From assembly GCF_029784165.1 (NCBI RefSeq), contig NC_073696.1, forward strand, positions 244,450,892 through 244,514,891: a stretch of 64,000 bases of DNA. Direction: 5' to 3'. Source of the DNA: Wyeomyia smithii. Lineage: Eukaryota; Arthropoda; Insecta; Diptera; Culicidae. A program made the position numbers and the translations under genes. Below are positions 11,562 to 23,014 of this stretch, piece by piece (within the stretch, counting starts at the first letter, position 1; each line of letters starts with the position of its first letter). Under the pieces are notes generated by a model. That model made no database searches, was not told where the DNA came from, and saw only the letters and a program-made list of their open reading frames with translations.

Positions 11562-12624
11562 TAAAAGAGTAAAATAGCAAAAATTGAAATATTAGAATAG
11601 TAAAATAATAAAATAGTAAAATAGTAAAATTGTAAAATAGTAAAAAAATAAAAAAGTAGAATAGTAAAATAGTAAAATAATGAAATAGTAAAATAGTAAA
11701 AAAGTAAAATAGTAAAATAGTAATAAAGTTAAATAGTAAAATAGTAAAATAGTAAAAGAGTAAAATAGTAAAATAGTAAAATAGTAAAATAGTAAAATAG
11801 TAAAATAGTAAAATAGTAAAATAGTAAAATAGTCAAATGGTAAAATAGTCAAATAGTAAAATAGTAACATAGTAAAATAGTAAAATAGTAAAATAGTAAA
11901 ATAGTAAAATAGTAAAATAGTAAAATAGTAAAATAGTAAAACAGTAAAATAGTAAAATAGTAAAATAGTAATATAGTAAAATGGTAAAATAGTAAAATAG
12001 TAAAATAGTAAAATAGTAAAATAGTAAAATAGTAAAATAGTAAAATAGTAAAATAGTAAAATAGTAAAATAGTAAACTAGTAAAATAGTAAAATAGTAAA
12101 ATAGTAAAATAGTAAAATAGTAAAATAGTAAAATAGTAAAATAGTAAAATAGTGAAATAGTAAAATAGTAAAATAGTTAAATAGTAAAATAGTAAAATAG
12201 TCAAATAGTAAAATAGTAAAATAGTAAAATAGTAAAATAGTAAAATAGTAAAATAGTAAAATAGTAAAATAGTAAAATAGTAAAATAGTAAAATAGTAAA
12301 ATAGTAAAATAGTAAAATAGTAAAATAGTAAAATAGTAAAATAGTAAAATAGTAAAATAGTAAAATAGTAAAATAGTAAAATAGTAAAATAGTAAAATAG
12401 TAAAATAGTAAAATAGTAAAATAGTGAAATAGTAAAATAGTAAAATAGTTAAATAGTAAAATAGTAAAATAGTGAAATAGTAAAATAGTAAAATAGTTAA
12501 ATAGTAAAATAGTAAAATAGTCAAATAGTAAAATAGTAAAATAGTAAAATAGTAAAATAGTAAAATAGTAAAATAGTAAAATAGTAAAATAGTAAAATAG
12601 TAAAATAGTAAAATAGTAAAATAT
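11562..12624. repeat. Octamer satellite (AGTAAAAT)n, about 130 units
   Basis: A nearly pure array of the 8-bp unit AGTAAAAT. The left edge (11562-11760) is degenerate; the core is almost perfect. Variant units (AGTGAAAT, AGTTAAAT, AGTCAAAT) are not random: the pattern at 12151-12210 recurs identically at 12471-12530, exactly 320 bp (40 units) later. A 48-bp block starting at 12423 also recurs at 12471. The minus strand has no stop codon in any frame because the unit ATTTTACT encodes the same octapeptide in all three. The long minus-strand frames here are therefore artefacts. Confidence 0.95.
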
Positions 12625-13850
12625 GCTATTTTGGGAGGATTTTGCTAGATAGGTGCACTGTTTGCAACAGGTGTGCTGTTTTTGTTAGATAGGTGCACTG
12701 TGGTCCAGAAATGAAAAAAGGTGGTCAAAAGTCATTTTCCCATAAACATTACATTTTAGAGCAATACTGTCTTCGGGAAAGTTTTAAAGTAAAAAAAAAA
12801 CCTTCTTTGGACATTGACAGATCCGTAATAAATCCCCCTACAAGTTAGATAAAAAGAATGTTTTCTCTCAATATCAATATTTTTTATCACCGTCTTCGGC
12901 AAAGTTTTCCAAAATAAAATAACAAAAAACTTTACTGAAGACACTAAGTGCCTATTTCTCAACCTCACTGAGCTATCTGATTATTAAAAATAAAGAGCTC
13001 TTTTAGATAATTAGTTTATAATATTTCTTTTTAATTTTCTCAAAAATTAACATTAAGTAAGAGCAATAAGTGTTGTTGTTTGGTCCCGTTCACGTGTCCG
13101 TTCTATCAGTGTTGTATGTTGATTTCATCCCAAATCGTCTCAAGGATTGGCAGCACCCTCTCCGAATTGGTTGAATTTTTTTGGGTGTGGAGACATTACC
13201 TAATTAAGCATTTCTGCACACTTATTTTTTCCAAAATTAGTCTAGACTGTCTTCTAAAAATTTTTTGTAAATCAATATAATTCATAAGCGGTAAATTCTA
13301 CAAAAAAGTGTTTTATAAGTAATATTTAGGAAATTGTCTGAATTTTCATAAATAAATATGGAAAAAAATATATAAGTCCTACACTGAAAAATAGATGAAA
13401 TTTAAACACAAAACATCGATTTAAAAGAAATGATCATCTCCGAATTGGCTAAAAAATTTTTTGGTAAAAGACAACATTGTTCGCTACATTTCGTTCATGC
13501 ATCGCAACTTGAGCATATTAAAGGACAATAAGTTATTCTCAAAAATAAAAAAAAAAATGCTAACTAAAACCAACGTATATTATTTTTTCAGTGTAAAACA
13601 ACCTGATAGAATGAAATACTTGTCATGTTTTGATTATTTTAGTTTTAAACAATTTAAAACAAGTAAAACTCAATGCCTAATTTCAATATATTATGTGTAT
13701 GCATGTACCTAAAGCTCATTGTATTAGAGATGTGAATGCTTCTCACATCTTACGAACCTACCTGATAAATTTACCTATGAAAATGGTGTTAATGTGGAAG
13801 AAAAAATCAATTTTTTTATTTTCAAATGTTTTATTTTCAAACATAATCAC
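12625..13850. other. AT-rich DNA with CTTCGGCAAAGTTTT-type fragments, no gene
   Basis: Just after the satellite, TTAGATAGGTGCACTGT-type wording occurs twice (about 12646 and 12690). Positions 12750-12960 contain TCTTCGGGAAAGTTTTAAA, CTTCGGCAAAGTTTTCC and ACTTTACTGAAGACAC, related to the repeat at the window start. From 13000 to 13850 only short AT-rich frames are present. Confidence 0.45.
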
Positions 13851-13869
13851 TTAGCATCTATTTCTTACC

Positions 13870-14340
13870 ACTACTGAATACAGTTTATAGTTTTGGGTCA
13901 TCTTCTGAACTAGATATCTTTTAACTGCTATTTGATTATTACTTAAAGGTACAAAACTATGAATTTTCTGTGTTCCAGGTACAGTTTTAATTGACTGAAT
14001 AGTTCTTCTAGTTCCTCTGACATTTTTGTGTACTGTTCTTTGCATATGTAGCAGAAATTTAATTTAGTTATACATTTGTCTGTTTGTTGAACTGCCCAGT
14101 CGTAAAGTCCTCTTGGAGTTTTAATAGTATTTCCGTAATCTCGGGCAAGACTTACTCTCTTTGCCATTCGTTTGAGAGTACCTCCGATTGCGTCACATGG
14201 ACCTTTCCCATGTTATGTTGCGAAAAAGTGCCACTCTACTTCTAATTTAGGCCTCTATTTGAAATCACACAGGCTCGCAAATTTTTTTTGTTTTTATAAT
14301 GAGCAGATGCTCCATCTGACATAAAAATAATTTTTGATTG
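13870..14340 (-). pseudogene. Broken transposase-like fragment (HGKGPCD family)
   Basis: On the minus strand, fragments read SDGASAHYKNKKN, then HFFAT-stop-HGKGPCDAIGGTLKR, followed by MAKRVSLARDYGNTIKTPRG. The layout (SDGA..YKN, then WHFFATSHGKGPCD-GGT-KR) is one I recognise from a recurrent insect and invertebrate transposon-associated protein with a DDE-like core. I cannot name the superfamily with certainty. A TAA replaces the residue before HGKGPCD, and at least one frameshift separates the SDGA part. Upstream remnants may extend to about 14530. It is non-functional. Confidence 0.5.
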
Positions 14341-16204
14341 TTTTTGCTTTTAAGGCACTTTTTGTAGCACAAAAAAGCAAGGCATTGAATAGCAAGGTAT
14401 GTGACATTGTCATATTTGCATTTAAAATGCATCTAAATGATATATCTAATGATGCAAAAATTGGTCTTGCAGTGGTTGTTAATAAACAAACGTTATCGAT
14501 TCGATACCATCCAGCAGTTATCGTCTTTGACAATGACGATAATGTTTGAAGACTTAAGCGTCATCGGCGATAACGATAACAGACGGTATCGTTATCGGCG
14601 TTTTCGATAGGTTATCGATTAACAACCTTGATTTCAACTCTACGGTCTCAAAATTATGACTTATAATTTTTTCCTTCAGCTCTATGCCTTGAAATTATTG
14701 TCTTAAGAAGTTATATACCTTTTTGCCTCGTGAAAAAAGAGCAAAGTTTAGAATTTTTTTAAACGTATAGCACCTTTATTTTTGCCTAATAGTAGTAATT
14801 TTCTGAGAGTTCATCATTCAACATACATATTCAACAGAGAGAGTTCAACATTCAACATTCATATTCAACAACAACAAACCACGTTTGTTCATAGGAAATA
14901 CCAATTTTTTGGGCAGTAATGGCCGTTTTCCCGAAATTTTTTTTTAAAGAGGTTTGCGGTGTTTACGATAGCGACGCAGCAGATCAACAGAAATAAAAAA
15001 ACTCATGATATTACATTAGTTTAGAAGTATGCCGAACAAAAAGTGTTTTTAAAGCTGAAAATTGCAATAAAATGGTTTTTTCGGCAAAGGTAAACTTCGT
15101 GTATCAAAAACCGATCGTTCAGCGACCGGGGAAATCAATAACGAACAGTTAAGTAGTTTCACCGCAATCGTGAACACCGCAAAGTCATTTTTTGAGAAAC
15201 ATCATTCCTAGATAAACGCGTATAAAGTTTCAAATGTATGTATGCTTATGAGGCCGTAATGAGGCGCGCAATATTTTTTTTTTCGGTTTTTTGAAAGCTT
15301 AAAAGGTATATAACCCCTTAAATTGATGGCGTAAAGTTTATTATTTTGAAGCCACGGCCAACTTATTTTATTGCACACACATTTTTACTCAATTCTTGGA
15401 TTTAAAATTGAATAATTTCAATAAGTACGAATTATACAAAATCTACCAATTACGCCAGTTATTCAATGGTAATGATAGATATCATGTTTAATTTCTGCAT
15501 CAATTCATCTACCTCATCATTATTCAAAACTTACCGGACGCAATTTAGTCACATTGCAAGCCCCGTTTTATCGCTGACACTCCATTCAAGCAGGCTTGCG
15601 CCCTTCCATCCCGCGGTTGGTCACCGTTCTAATTAACCTCCGGTATCTAATTTCCTGCAGAACACCTCAGCCCCCGTCTCCTTCATCTGGAGAGCATCTT
15701 CTCAACCCCTTCCGCTCTCCCCAGGCCAACCTTAATCAAATGAAGATCATCGCTTCGGCTCTTTCGGTTCGAAAATCCCATTTCCACCCGAGCGCCGAGC
15801 GCAACGGAAATCTCCCGCGGCGATTCTCATCCATTGCTGAAAGATAATTGAAACCGATAGCGTTTTCCAGGATATTGTTTGTTATTATCTCATCCCGGGG
15901 ATCACGTCACATTCGACTTCCGCCCTACAGAAGGTAGTTCCCCAGGTGGAGGGGGGACGGGGGAGGACGAGTTCATGCTTCCACTTTGGTTCCTGCTGCG
16001 GGTGTCGGAGCTGGAGATAAAAATTGAATAAACATTACGAACACGTGGCAGAACACAATCTTCGTGCCGGAACCTGGAACGCGCTTTTCCGGTGAAACAT
16101 TCTCTAATTCTTCGGTGGAAAGTCGCAGGTCGCGGAAGAGTGAAAACGTGTAAAGCAAGGACATGCCCGAAGTAAAATGTCGAAATTTACGAACAATAGC
16201 CTTA
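14341..16204. other. No gene recognised; short simple repeats
   Basis: A TATCGATAACG-rich patch lies at about 14555-14620 and an (ATTCAACA)-like run at about 14815-14875. The part 15520-16200 is less AT-rich and looks single-copy, with CT-rich and CCCC patches. No domain or convincing exon was seen. Confidence 0.4.
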
Positions 16205-17182
16205 AGCCTGTATCAGACTAACCGTTGTAGCGGTTGACCGTTACCGTTCCGTTCCTTTTCGACCAATCAGAGCACAGCGGTCGACCGTCGCTTGTTGTTG
16301 TTGTAAAAAATAGAATTATTTTAATTTTTGCCGCCAACCGTTCCCAACGGTTGGCGACTGCTGTCATTGTCATGGCGAAGGCAAACGTGCCTCTTCACAC
16401 CTATACAAATTCACATTTAGAGACATGTCAAATAAAAATGTGTGCTTCTCTTTTTGGCACACACGACAGCCAGTCAAAACATTGCTAGCACCGGCAACGC
16501 TGGTTGGCGATGTCAATTTTCGACCAACGCACACTGGCAAAAATGAACCCAAATTCCCAATAATTAAAAGCCGTTGGACTGGATACCTTAAATATAGCAT
16601 TTTTTATGTAAAATAGGCAAATAAATCGATAGGTGATATTTTCAATCTGTGCAGGGCACGGGGAAGAGTCTATATTTCCAAAAATACTCAAAACTAGGGT
16701 GAAAAGAGGCGAAAAAGACTATTTCCCGTGCCCTGTCCAAAATGAAACCATCGCCAATCAATTTGTTGACCAATTTTACATAAGAAATGCTATATTTAAG
16801 ATATCCAGCCCAGTGGCTTTTAATGAGTGGAAATTTGGGTTCATTTTTGCCAGTGTGCGTTGGTTGAAATTTGACATCGCCAACCAGTGTTGCCGGTGCT
16901 AGCAATGTTTTGACTGGCTGTCGTGTGTGCCAAAAAGAGAAGCACACATTTTTATTTGACATGTCTCTAAATGTGAATTTGTATAGGTGTGAAGAGGCAC
17001 GTTTGCCTTCGCCATGACAATGACAGCAGTCGCCAACCGTTGGGAACGGTTGGCGGCAAAAATAGAAGTAATTCTATTTTTTGCAACAACAACAAGCGAC
17101 GGTCGACCGCTGTGTTCTGATTGGTCGAAAAAGAACGGAACGGTAGCGGTTGACCGCTGCAACGGTTAGTCTGATACAGGCT
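16205..17182. mobile_element. Foldback element with 465-bp arms, TTA target duplication
   Basis: Almost the whole element is an inverted repeat. The left arm (16205 to about 16671) and right arm (about 16717 to 17182) are highly similar reverse complements around a loop of about 45 bp. The ends read AGCCTGTATCAGACTAACCG on each strand, flanked by TTA (16202-16204 and 17183-17185). A 3-bp TWA duplication and such termini fit PIF/Harbinger elements. No transposase is present; each arm carries the same short frame (MSNKNVCFSFWHTRQP...) because the arms are copies. A long hairpin transcript would be expected if it were transcribed. Confidence 0.8.
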
Positions 17183-17185
17183 TTA

Positions 17186-20100
17186 CGCTACTGCTATCGG
17201 GTAGGAGGGGAAGATATATACACCGAGAAGCGATCGTCATTCATCAAGGATTCCCCTATGGCAGCATCGCTGCGGGAAAGGGGAGCTGCAGTGGGGAAGG
17301 AAACTCGCTCGTTTACCGCATCCATTGATGGAATCAAGATCTGACGCAAAATTTTCGAGCTATCTTACACCAACGGCTTCGTGCACGTTATTTCGGTGCG
17401 AATCGAAGTCGCACTGGTTGTTCCGGTCCCGGAAGTTCCTGCTGGCGGCACTGTGGTAAATAATGACGACATACGGCAAGGATTGTTTTGGCTGGTTGAA
17501 CATGTGCTGATGCTTCTGCTGCTGTTGTGGTTGTTGTTGCTGTTAGGGCTAAGGAAGCGGTACTAATCTGATTAGACGAATTGCTAATTCTGGAACATCG
17601 TACGAGTTGGTTAATGTTCGACTCGAATTGAGGAACGGTCTTATCATCATTAGATTACGTTGCTTAAGTATGCGTGAATGGTGATTTGTTGTCGACTGTT
17701 AGACGTTAGACGGAAAGTTGCAGATATATGTTTTCAATTTCACACTCACTGCGTTGACGACGTTGAGCTGTTGTTATTCAATTTTGAATGGTTTGGATCA
17801 TTAACAATATTGTTTTATTTGAAACTAAACATAATCTAGAATTTTAAATATATTTTCAAGTAAGTTCGTTAAGGCTCTAAATGCTTAGTTATTTTTCGAT
17901 TATTGATGATTTACCTGAAATTTATCCTTGTTTGCTTACGGAGGGATTCAAACCACCAAAACCTCTCTCAAGGTTATAGTCAAAACAAATGTAATAATGA
18001 GTTGCATTAGTAGTTTAAAAAAAAAAAATTATGTTTTACAGATATTTTCGTTGATTTTCATCATGCTACTTTTACGTTGGGAAATGAAATTTGGAAAGAC
18101 TCCCTTCCCGAGAAACTATCACTAACTCTTTTTACAGTTTCCATTTGTTTCGTTTGGTGGAAACTGGCGTGATCTCTTTCGACCGGGCACATTCAGTCCG
18201 GTTGCCCTCCTCTATTGCCGTTTATTGCAAATTGGCCAAATTTGAGCCAATTTAAGCGCCCCCTTTTGAAAGTAAATTCCAACAACAATGTTCATCCCTT
18301 TCCCCCGATGCTGGGCGGGGCGCTGCTGTGCGAGTGCTTCGCAAGTGCCGGTAGAGCAGCTCAACAGACAAAGAAGCACCATCCAAAAAGTAGGAATAAT
18401 TCAAATTAAATTCTTCAGAAAAGTTTATAATAATGTTAATTAAGCGAAAAGCGCTCCAGAAAAGGCGAAACACGCTGAAGTTTTGTGCAGTTCGTTCGGG
18501 TTTTGGTCCTCCCTCTTCGGTGTGATGCCCCGCCTTCTGTAACACCTCCTCCGGCCTGTTGTTTAGGCATTGCTAGGTTACGCTAAATTTGAAAGTTTGA
18601 AACAAAAATGTTTGAAAAAGAAAAAAAAAATCACCATTGCGTAGGTCCATCTTTTCTCAAGTTTTGCTCCGGAAGACAAAGAGTTTTGCTTCCGGAGCGA
18701 CTCTCGCCTGAAGGAAAAGCCATTGCAGGTTTTTTCTTCTATGAACAAACGAACCTTCAGTGGTAAAATTGATTTTCTTCGCCTCCGTCGGAAAACAAGA
18801 CACTCACTCGGCTGTATGAGAAGTTTGCCCCTCCCTCCATTGCGGGGGATCATGATGATAGCCATCAGAGACTGCACCGAAATTTATTCATCGATGCACC
18901 CAGGCTTACAAGTTTATTTTGGGTTGAATTTTCCGACGGCGAAATGCTACTGATTGTGTTCTAGCATTTCAAATTGTAATGCAGCACATCGGCCCAAAGT
19001 AAAAGACTGTGCGGGGTTATTTTGGAAAAAGCTGCCGCGTGTTGGCAATCGATTTTGCTGACCTTGAAATGGCGAACTACGGTAGGAGGGGGGGGGGATG
19101 CTGAAAGCTTCGCAGTTCCGAGCTGATCGCCGGGTGCTTTGATGTCGAACACAAAAGTTCCGAACTGAAAGCTGCCGCTGCTGCTGATGTGGCTGATTTG
19201 GCAGAGTTTTTCGAATTGATGCCGAAGGGATGAGATTGTGCTAACCGCTTTTGGCGATTGCACAATTGGCGCACATTTGGGATGAGCTGAGAGGAAACTA
19301 TGTATAAAGCAGAGGCGAACAGGGTAGCAGAGGGCTGATTCTACAAAGAAGAGTTATGCATTATGAATGAGTTGATGTTGATTTTTGCTCGGGACCAAAC
19401 CGCACTGGTATATGCACTGGTGAATATGTTGTTTTATCTATTTGTTTTTCCTTCAGAATACGAAATGTTTTGGTAAAATTTCCTCCGTGGCAAGAAACTT
19501 TAAAAACGTAATTGAAACGAATGTTTCACTTTGAAGTGCCCTTTTCTCTGTATTGTATACTATTAACTAAACTTCTACGTTCCATCGAGGCCCTCGATTA
19601 ACACTTCAAGTGCATAGTTATTGTCGTAATATGTTCGATTTATCATTCAAGAGGTGTTTTAGCAAAATTTAAAAAGCGCATGGACGGTTTGCGATTTCCG
19701 ATGAGTCAACATGAATAATTCTATGAAGCAATAATAATTATGTTAAATTAGTAAAAAAGTCGTTGATGCTTACATAGGCAAAAATTGAAGTGTCTGAGGA
19801 TTTTCTTCATGTTATATGCAGAATGGCGAAAAGGGTAGCAAAAACTCGTTTCACAAAATCTCTTGTCACGAGTTCGTTGACACTTGATTGTTCAAAGCAA
19901 ATATTCATCATACATTTTTTAATCCCACGAATTGACAGCAAAATTCGAGACACAGATTATAACTGTATTCAAGTTTCATACTATTCTGTAGCGAAAGTTT
20001 TCGCTTAACCCCACTGCAAGCCTTAACGATGACGTCAAAGCAAAGTTCATCCCAGCGCCAGCGACAGAAGGCAACGAGCGCCAGTCCGTGTGTGCGTGCG

Positions 20101-20624
20101 TTGGTTTCAAAATGACGCCGCCGGGACAAATGGACGCGTGAGTAAATTTCGGGTGCATTTTTCCGACACGAGTGCTAAATTATGAATGGGCCAAATGGAT
20201 AGAATTTATGTGCCGGAAACTTCCACTCCTGTCACTATTGGTGCGATAGTAGTTCGCACCGATAGGCGCGCTGTGATGCTATTTTGCTACTGGTCGCAAT
20301 CCGAAACGTTTGTGATACCAACGGACTCCGGAATTTTAGAGATACGTGATAAAATACGTCGCATGTTTGTTATGACGGCAGCAATGATGACGATGATGTG
20401 CCAAACTTCGGTGCTGGTAGCCACCGTGTGTTAATTTTCGCTACACAGTTTGGATACCGGAGGAAAAGAGATGCATATGATTTGTTACATCGTCCCAACC
20501 AATTGAGCCTCAAAAAGTATTAAGGGTACAATCAGGTAAAACGTTTTAAATAAGCTAGGTATCAATCGAAGATTTGAAGAGAATCGAGATCCAACGCCTT
20601 CTCATTTTTTTCAGTGGAGATATT
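17186..20624. other. Single-copy-looking DNA, no gene assigned
   Basis: Relatively GC-rich in parts (17200-17560, 18130-19320, 20010-20440). Seen here are a CTG/TTG-rich run near 17505-17545, a poly-G run at about 19089-19098, and a perfect CRE-type palindrome TGACGTCA at about 20030. A short ATG frame ending at a GTGAGT donor lies near 20111-20137, but nothing supports it as an exon of the Ig gene. No domain was recognised in any frame. Confidence 0.4.
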
Positions 20625-23014
20625 ACTTACTTTACTTTGTTGGGGAACGGACCGTTCACCGGTCTAGGGCCGAACTTATTAGAGATGTCCAGCTTCTTCT
20701 GTCTTGAGCAACCGTTCTCCAGTCTCCTCGTACACCAGCAGATCGTGCATCTTCTTCCACCGCGCACATCTACCGCGTCCGAGGCCTACCACGGAGTCGA
20801 CGGTCTCATCCTGGTTCTCTACTAAAGATAGTTTTGGCGGCTCTCTTGTCAGGCATGCTGGTTACATGTCCAGCCCACTGAAACCTGTCCCGCTGTATAA
20901 CCTTCAGCATGTTAGTATACCTGATACAATTCGTGATTCATTCGTCTGCGCAACACACTATCTTCCAATTTACCGCCAAGTATCGACCGCAGAACTTTGC
21001 GCTTAGAAACTCCGAGCACTTGTCGATCAGCTTCCTTCAGCGTCCATGCTTCATGTCCGTAAAAAGCCACCGGGAGTATCAGTGTCCTATACAGCGCTAG
21101 TTTTGTGCAAATTTGCAAACTACAGGACCTTAGCTGGTTACGTAGTCCGTAGAAGGCCCTGTTTGCAGCTGCAACTCGTCGTTTCACTTCACGGCTCTTA
21201 TTGTTGTCACATGTCACAAGCGTAGCAAGATAAACGAATTCGTCAACCACTTCAAATCGTTTCCCATCTATCTCCACCTCAGCACCAACACCACGGGAAC
21301 TCCCACGCTCCCTACTACTATGTTTTGGTAGAGTTAATGACGAATCTCATTCTCGAAGCTTCCCTCTTGAAAGGCTCGACGGCCTCCTCCACGGCCCTAC
21401 GGTCGATACCGATGATATCGATGTCATCCGCAAAATCACAGAGCATGTGAGATTTCGTGATGACGTACTGTTTCATTGCACTTTTGCTCTTCGTACTGCA
21501 CCTTCAAGCCCGATGTTGAACAGTAAGTTAGAGAGCGCATCCCTTCGATTTAGTCCATCTAACGTTATGAACGTTAGATCATCCGCACGCATGATTTCGA
21601 TCTTTCCAGCGTCATACGAATCAGCCTAATTAGTTTCGTCGGGAAACCGTGTTCCAGCATGATCTGCCACAGCTTGTTTCTTTTCACTAATTCATATGCC
21701 GCCCTGAAATCTATAAACAGATGGTGGGTCTGCAGGTTATACCGTCGGTCGGTTTATCAGCAAGCAGGTTGCCGTCCTTGTCCTTACACATGACCGGCAC
21801 AGGGAAATTCCTGCTTCTAACTCTGTGGACTGTTCTATAGAAGCTCCGCACGTCGTTTCTAGCATAGCTGTCCTCTGCGCTGGCGAGCATCTGCTCCTAG
21901 CAATCGCGCTTCTTCCGACGGTGGGTTCTATTTTCGGCAGCTCTTGCCTCCCTGTATCTTTCTCTGCTCTGTCGCGTAGCCGCAGTGAGCATGCGGTTCC
22001 TGGCACGGTTTTTCTCATCTTACGCTTTCTGGTACTCGGCATCGAATTAGACATTAGGCTGTCTTCCACGCGTCGTACCTACCACCTCTCTCGCAGTCGT
22101 TTCCACGACGCCGCGGATAATACTCCACAGTCCATTTATGTTTTTCGTTTCTTCCTCCTGCTGTCCTGCGATCCGTTGATCCAGCTTTCTGGCGTATTCT
22201 GCTGCCATGCGTTTCAACACTCAGTTTTCAACCACTGACTGTTGAAACGCGCCGTCCTCTCTGCGCCAGATTTCAGCACATTCGACAACCGTGCGCGGAT
22301 CCTACAAAAGACAAGATAATGGTCAGAGTCAATGTTTGATCTCCGAAAAGACCCAACATCAGTACCGACCGTCAATCAGTACGTGATCGATCTGGGAGCA
22401 GGCTTCTCAATTTGGATGCCTCCAGGTGTGTTTCCCAATATTTAAACGTGAAAAATAGAAGCTACATAAGGTCATTTCTCTGGTCGCGGCAAAGTTTATC
22501 AACCTCAGGCCGTTTTTATTGACTTCTGCATCTCCACAAATGCTATGTCTTCCAATGACCGGACGAAAGAATTCCTTCCTCCCAACCTGTGCGTTTGCGT
22601 CTCCGATGACGACTTTTACGTCGTGTTTTGGACACTCGTCATAAATTCACTCAAGCTTGTCATAAAATTCATCTTTGACTTCATGGAATTTGTCGTTTGC
22701 CGGTGCGTAGGTGTTGATTAAACTGTAGTTTAAGAATTTGCCCTTAATGCTCATCTATATCATACGGTCATCTACGGGCCTCCACCGGATGACTATTGTT
22801 TTCTGATTTCCCAGCACTACGAAACCGACGCCCCGTTCCGCAACTTTGCCGCCGCTGTAGTAGATGTGGTACTCGAAGGAAGTGCGTGCAATAGAATCTA
22901 CTGCACGGAATTCCCTTTCTCCGGAGTTTGACCACCGAACCTCCTGAATCGCTGCGGTTTCGACTCCCTGCCGCTGTAGTTCTCGAGCAAGCAAGCCAGC
23001 TCGCGCCGGTTCAT
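20625..23014 (-). mobile_element. RTE/JAM1-like non-LTR retrotransposon, 5'-truncated and broken
   Basis: Read on the minus strand, the endonuclease start lies near 23010 (LLARELQRQGVETAAIQEVRW, then YYSGGKVAERGVGFVVLGNQ). It continues with frameshifts through VVIGDANAQVG and QIDHVLIDGR near 22390-22600. The linker (22069-21737) ends in LL-NRPTV, and part of the RT core is deleted; FIDFRAAYELVKRNKLWQI resumes at about 21720. The C-terminal part (21277-20912) reads EFVYLATLVTCDNNKSREVK, then GHEAWTLKEADRQVLGV and RRMNHELYQVY. The 3' end near 20625 carries an AAGTAAAGTAAGTAA tail like the copy at 36230-36250. The family encodes an APE endonuclease and an RT; this copy is inactive. Confidence 0.85.

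Noticed and set aside
11592..12524. Three long minus-strand open frames (92-123 codons) with the repeat TILLFYYF
   Set aside because: They are products of the stop-free 8-bp satellite unit read in any frame, not genes.
20111..20137. Short ATG frame MTPPGQMDA ending at a GTGAGT donor, as a possible first exon of the Ig gene
   Set aside because: The donor would give a phase-2 junction, whereas the Ig exon needs phase 1, and no signal peptide is encoded.
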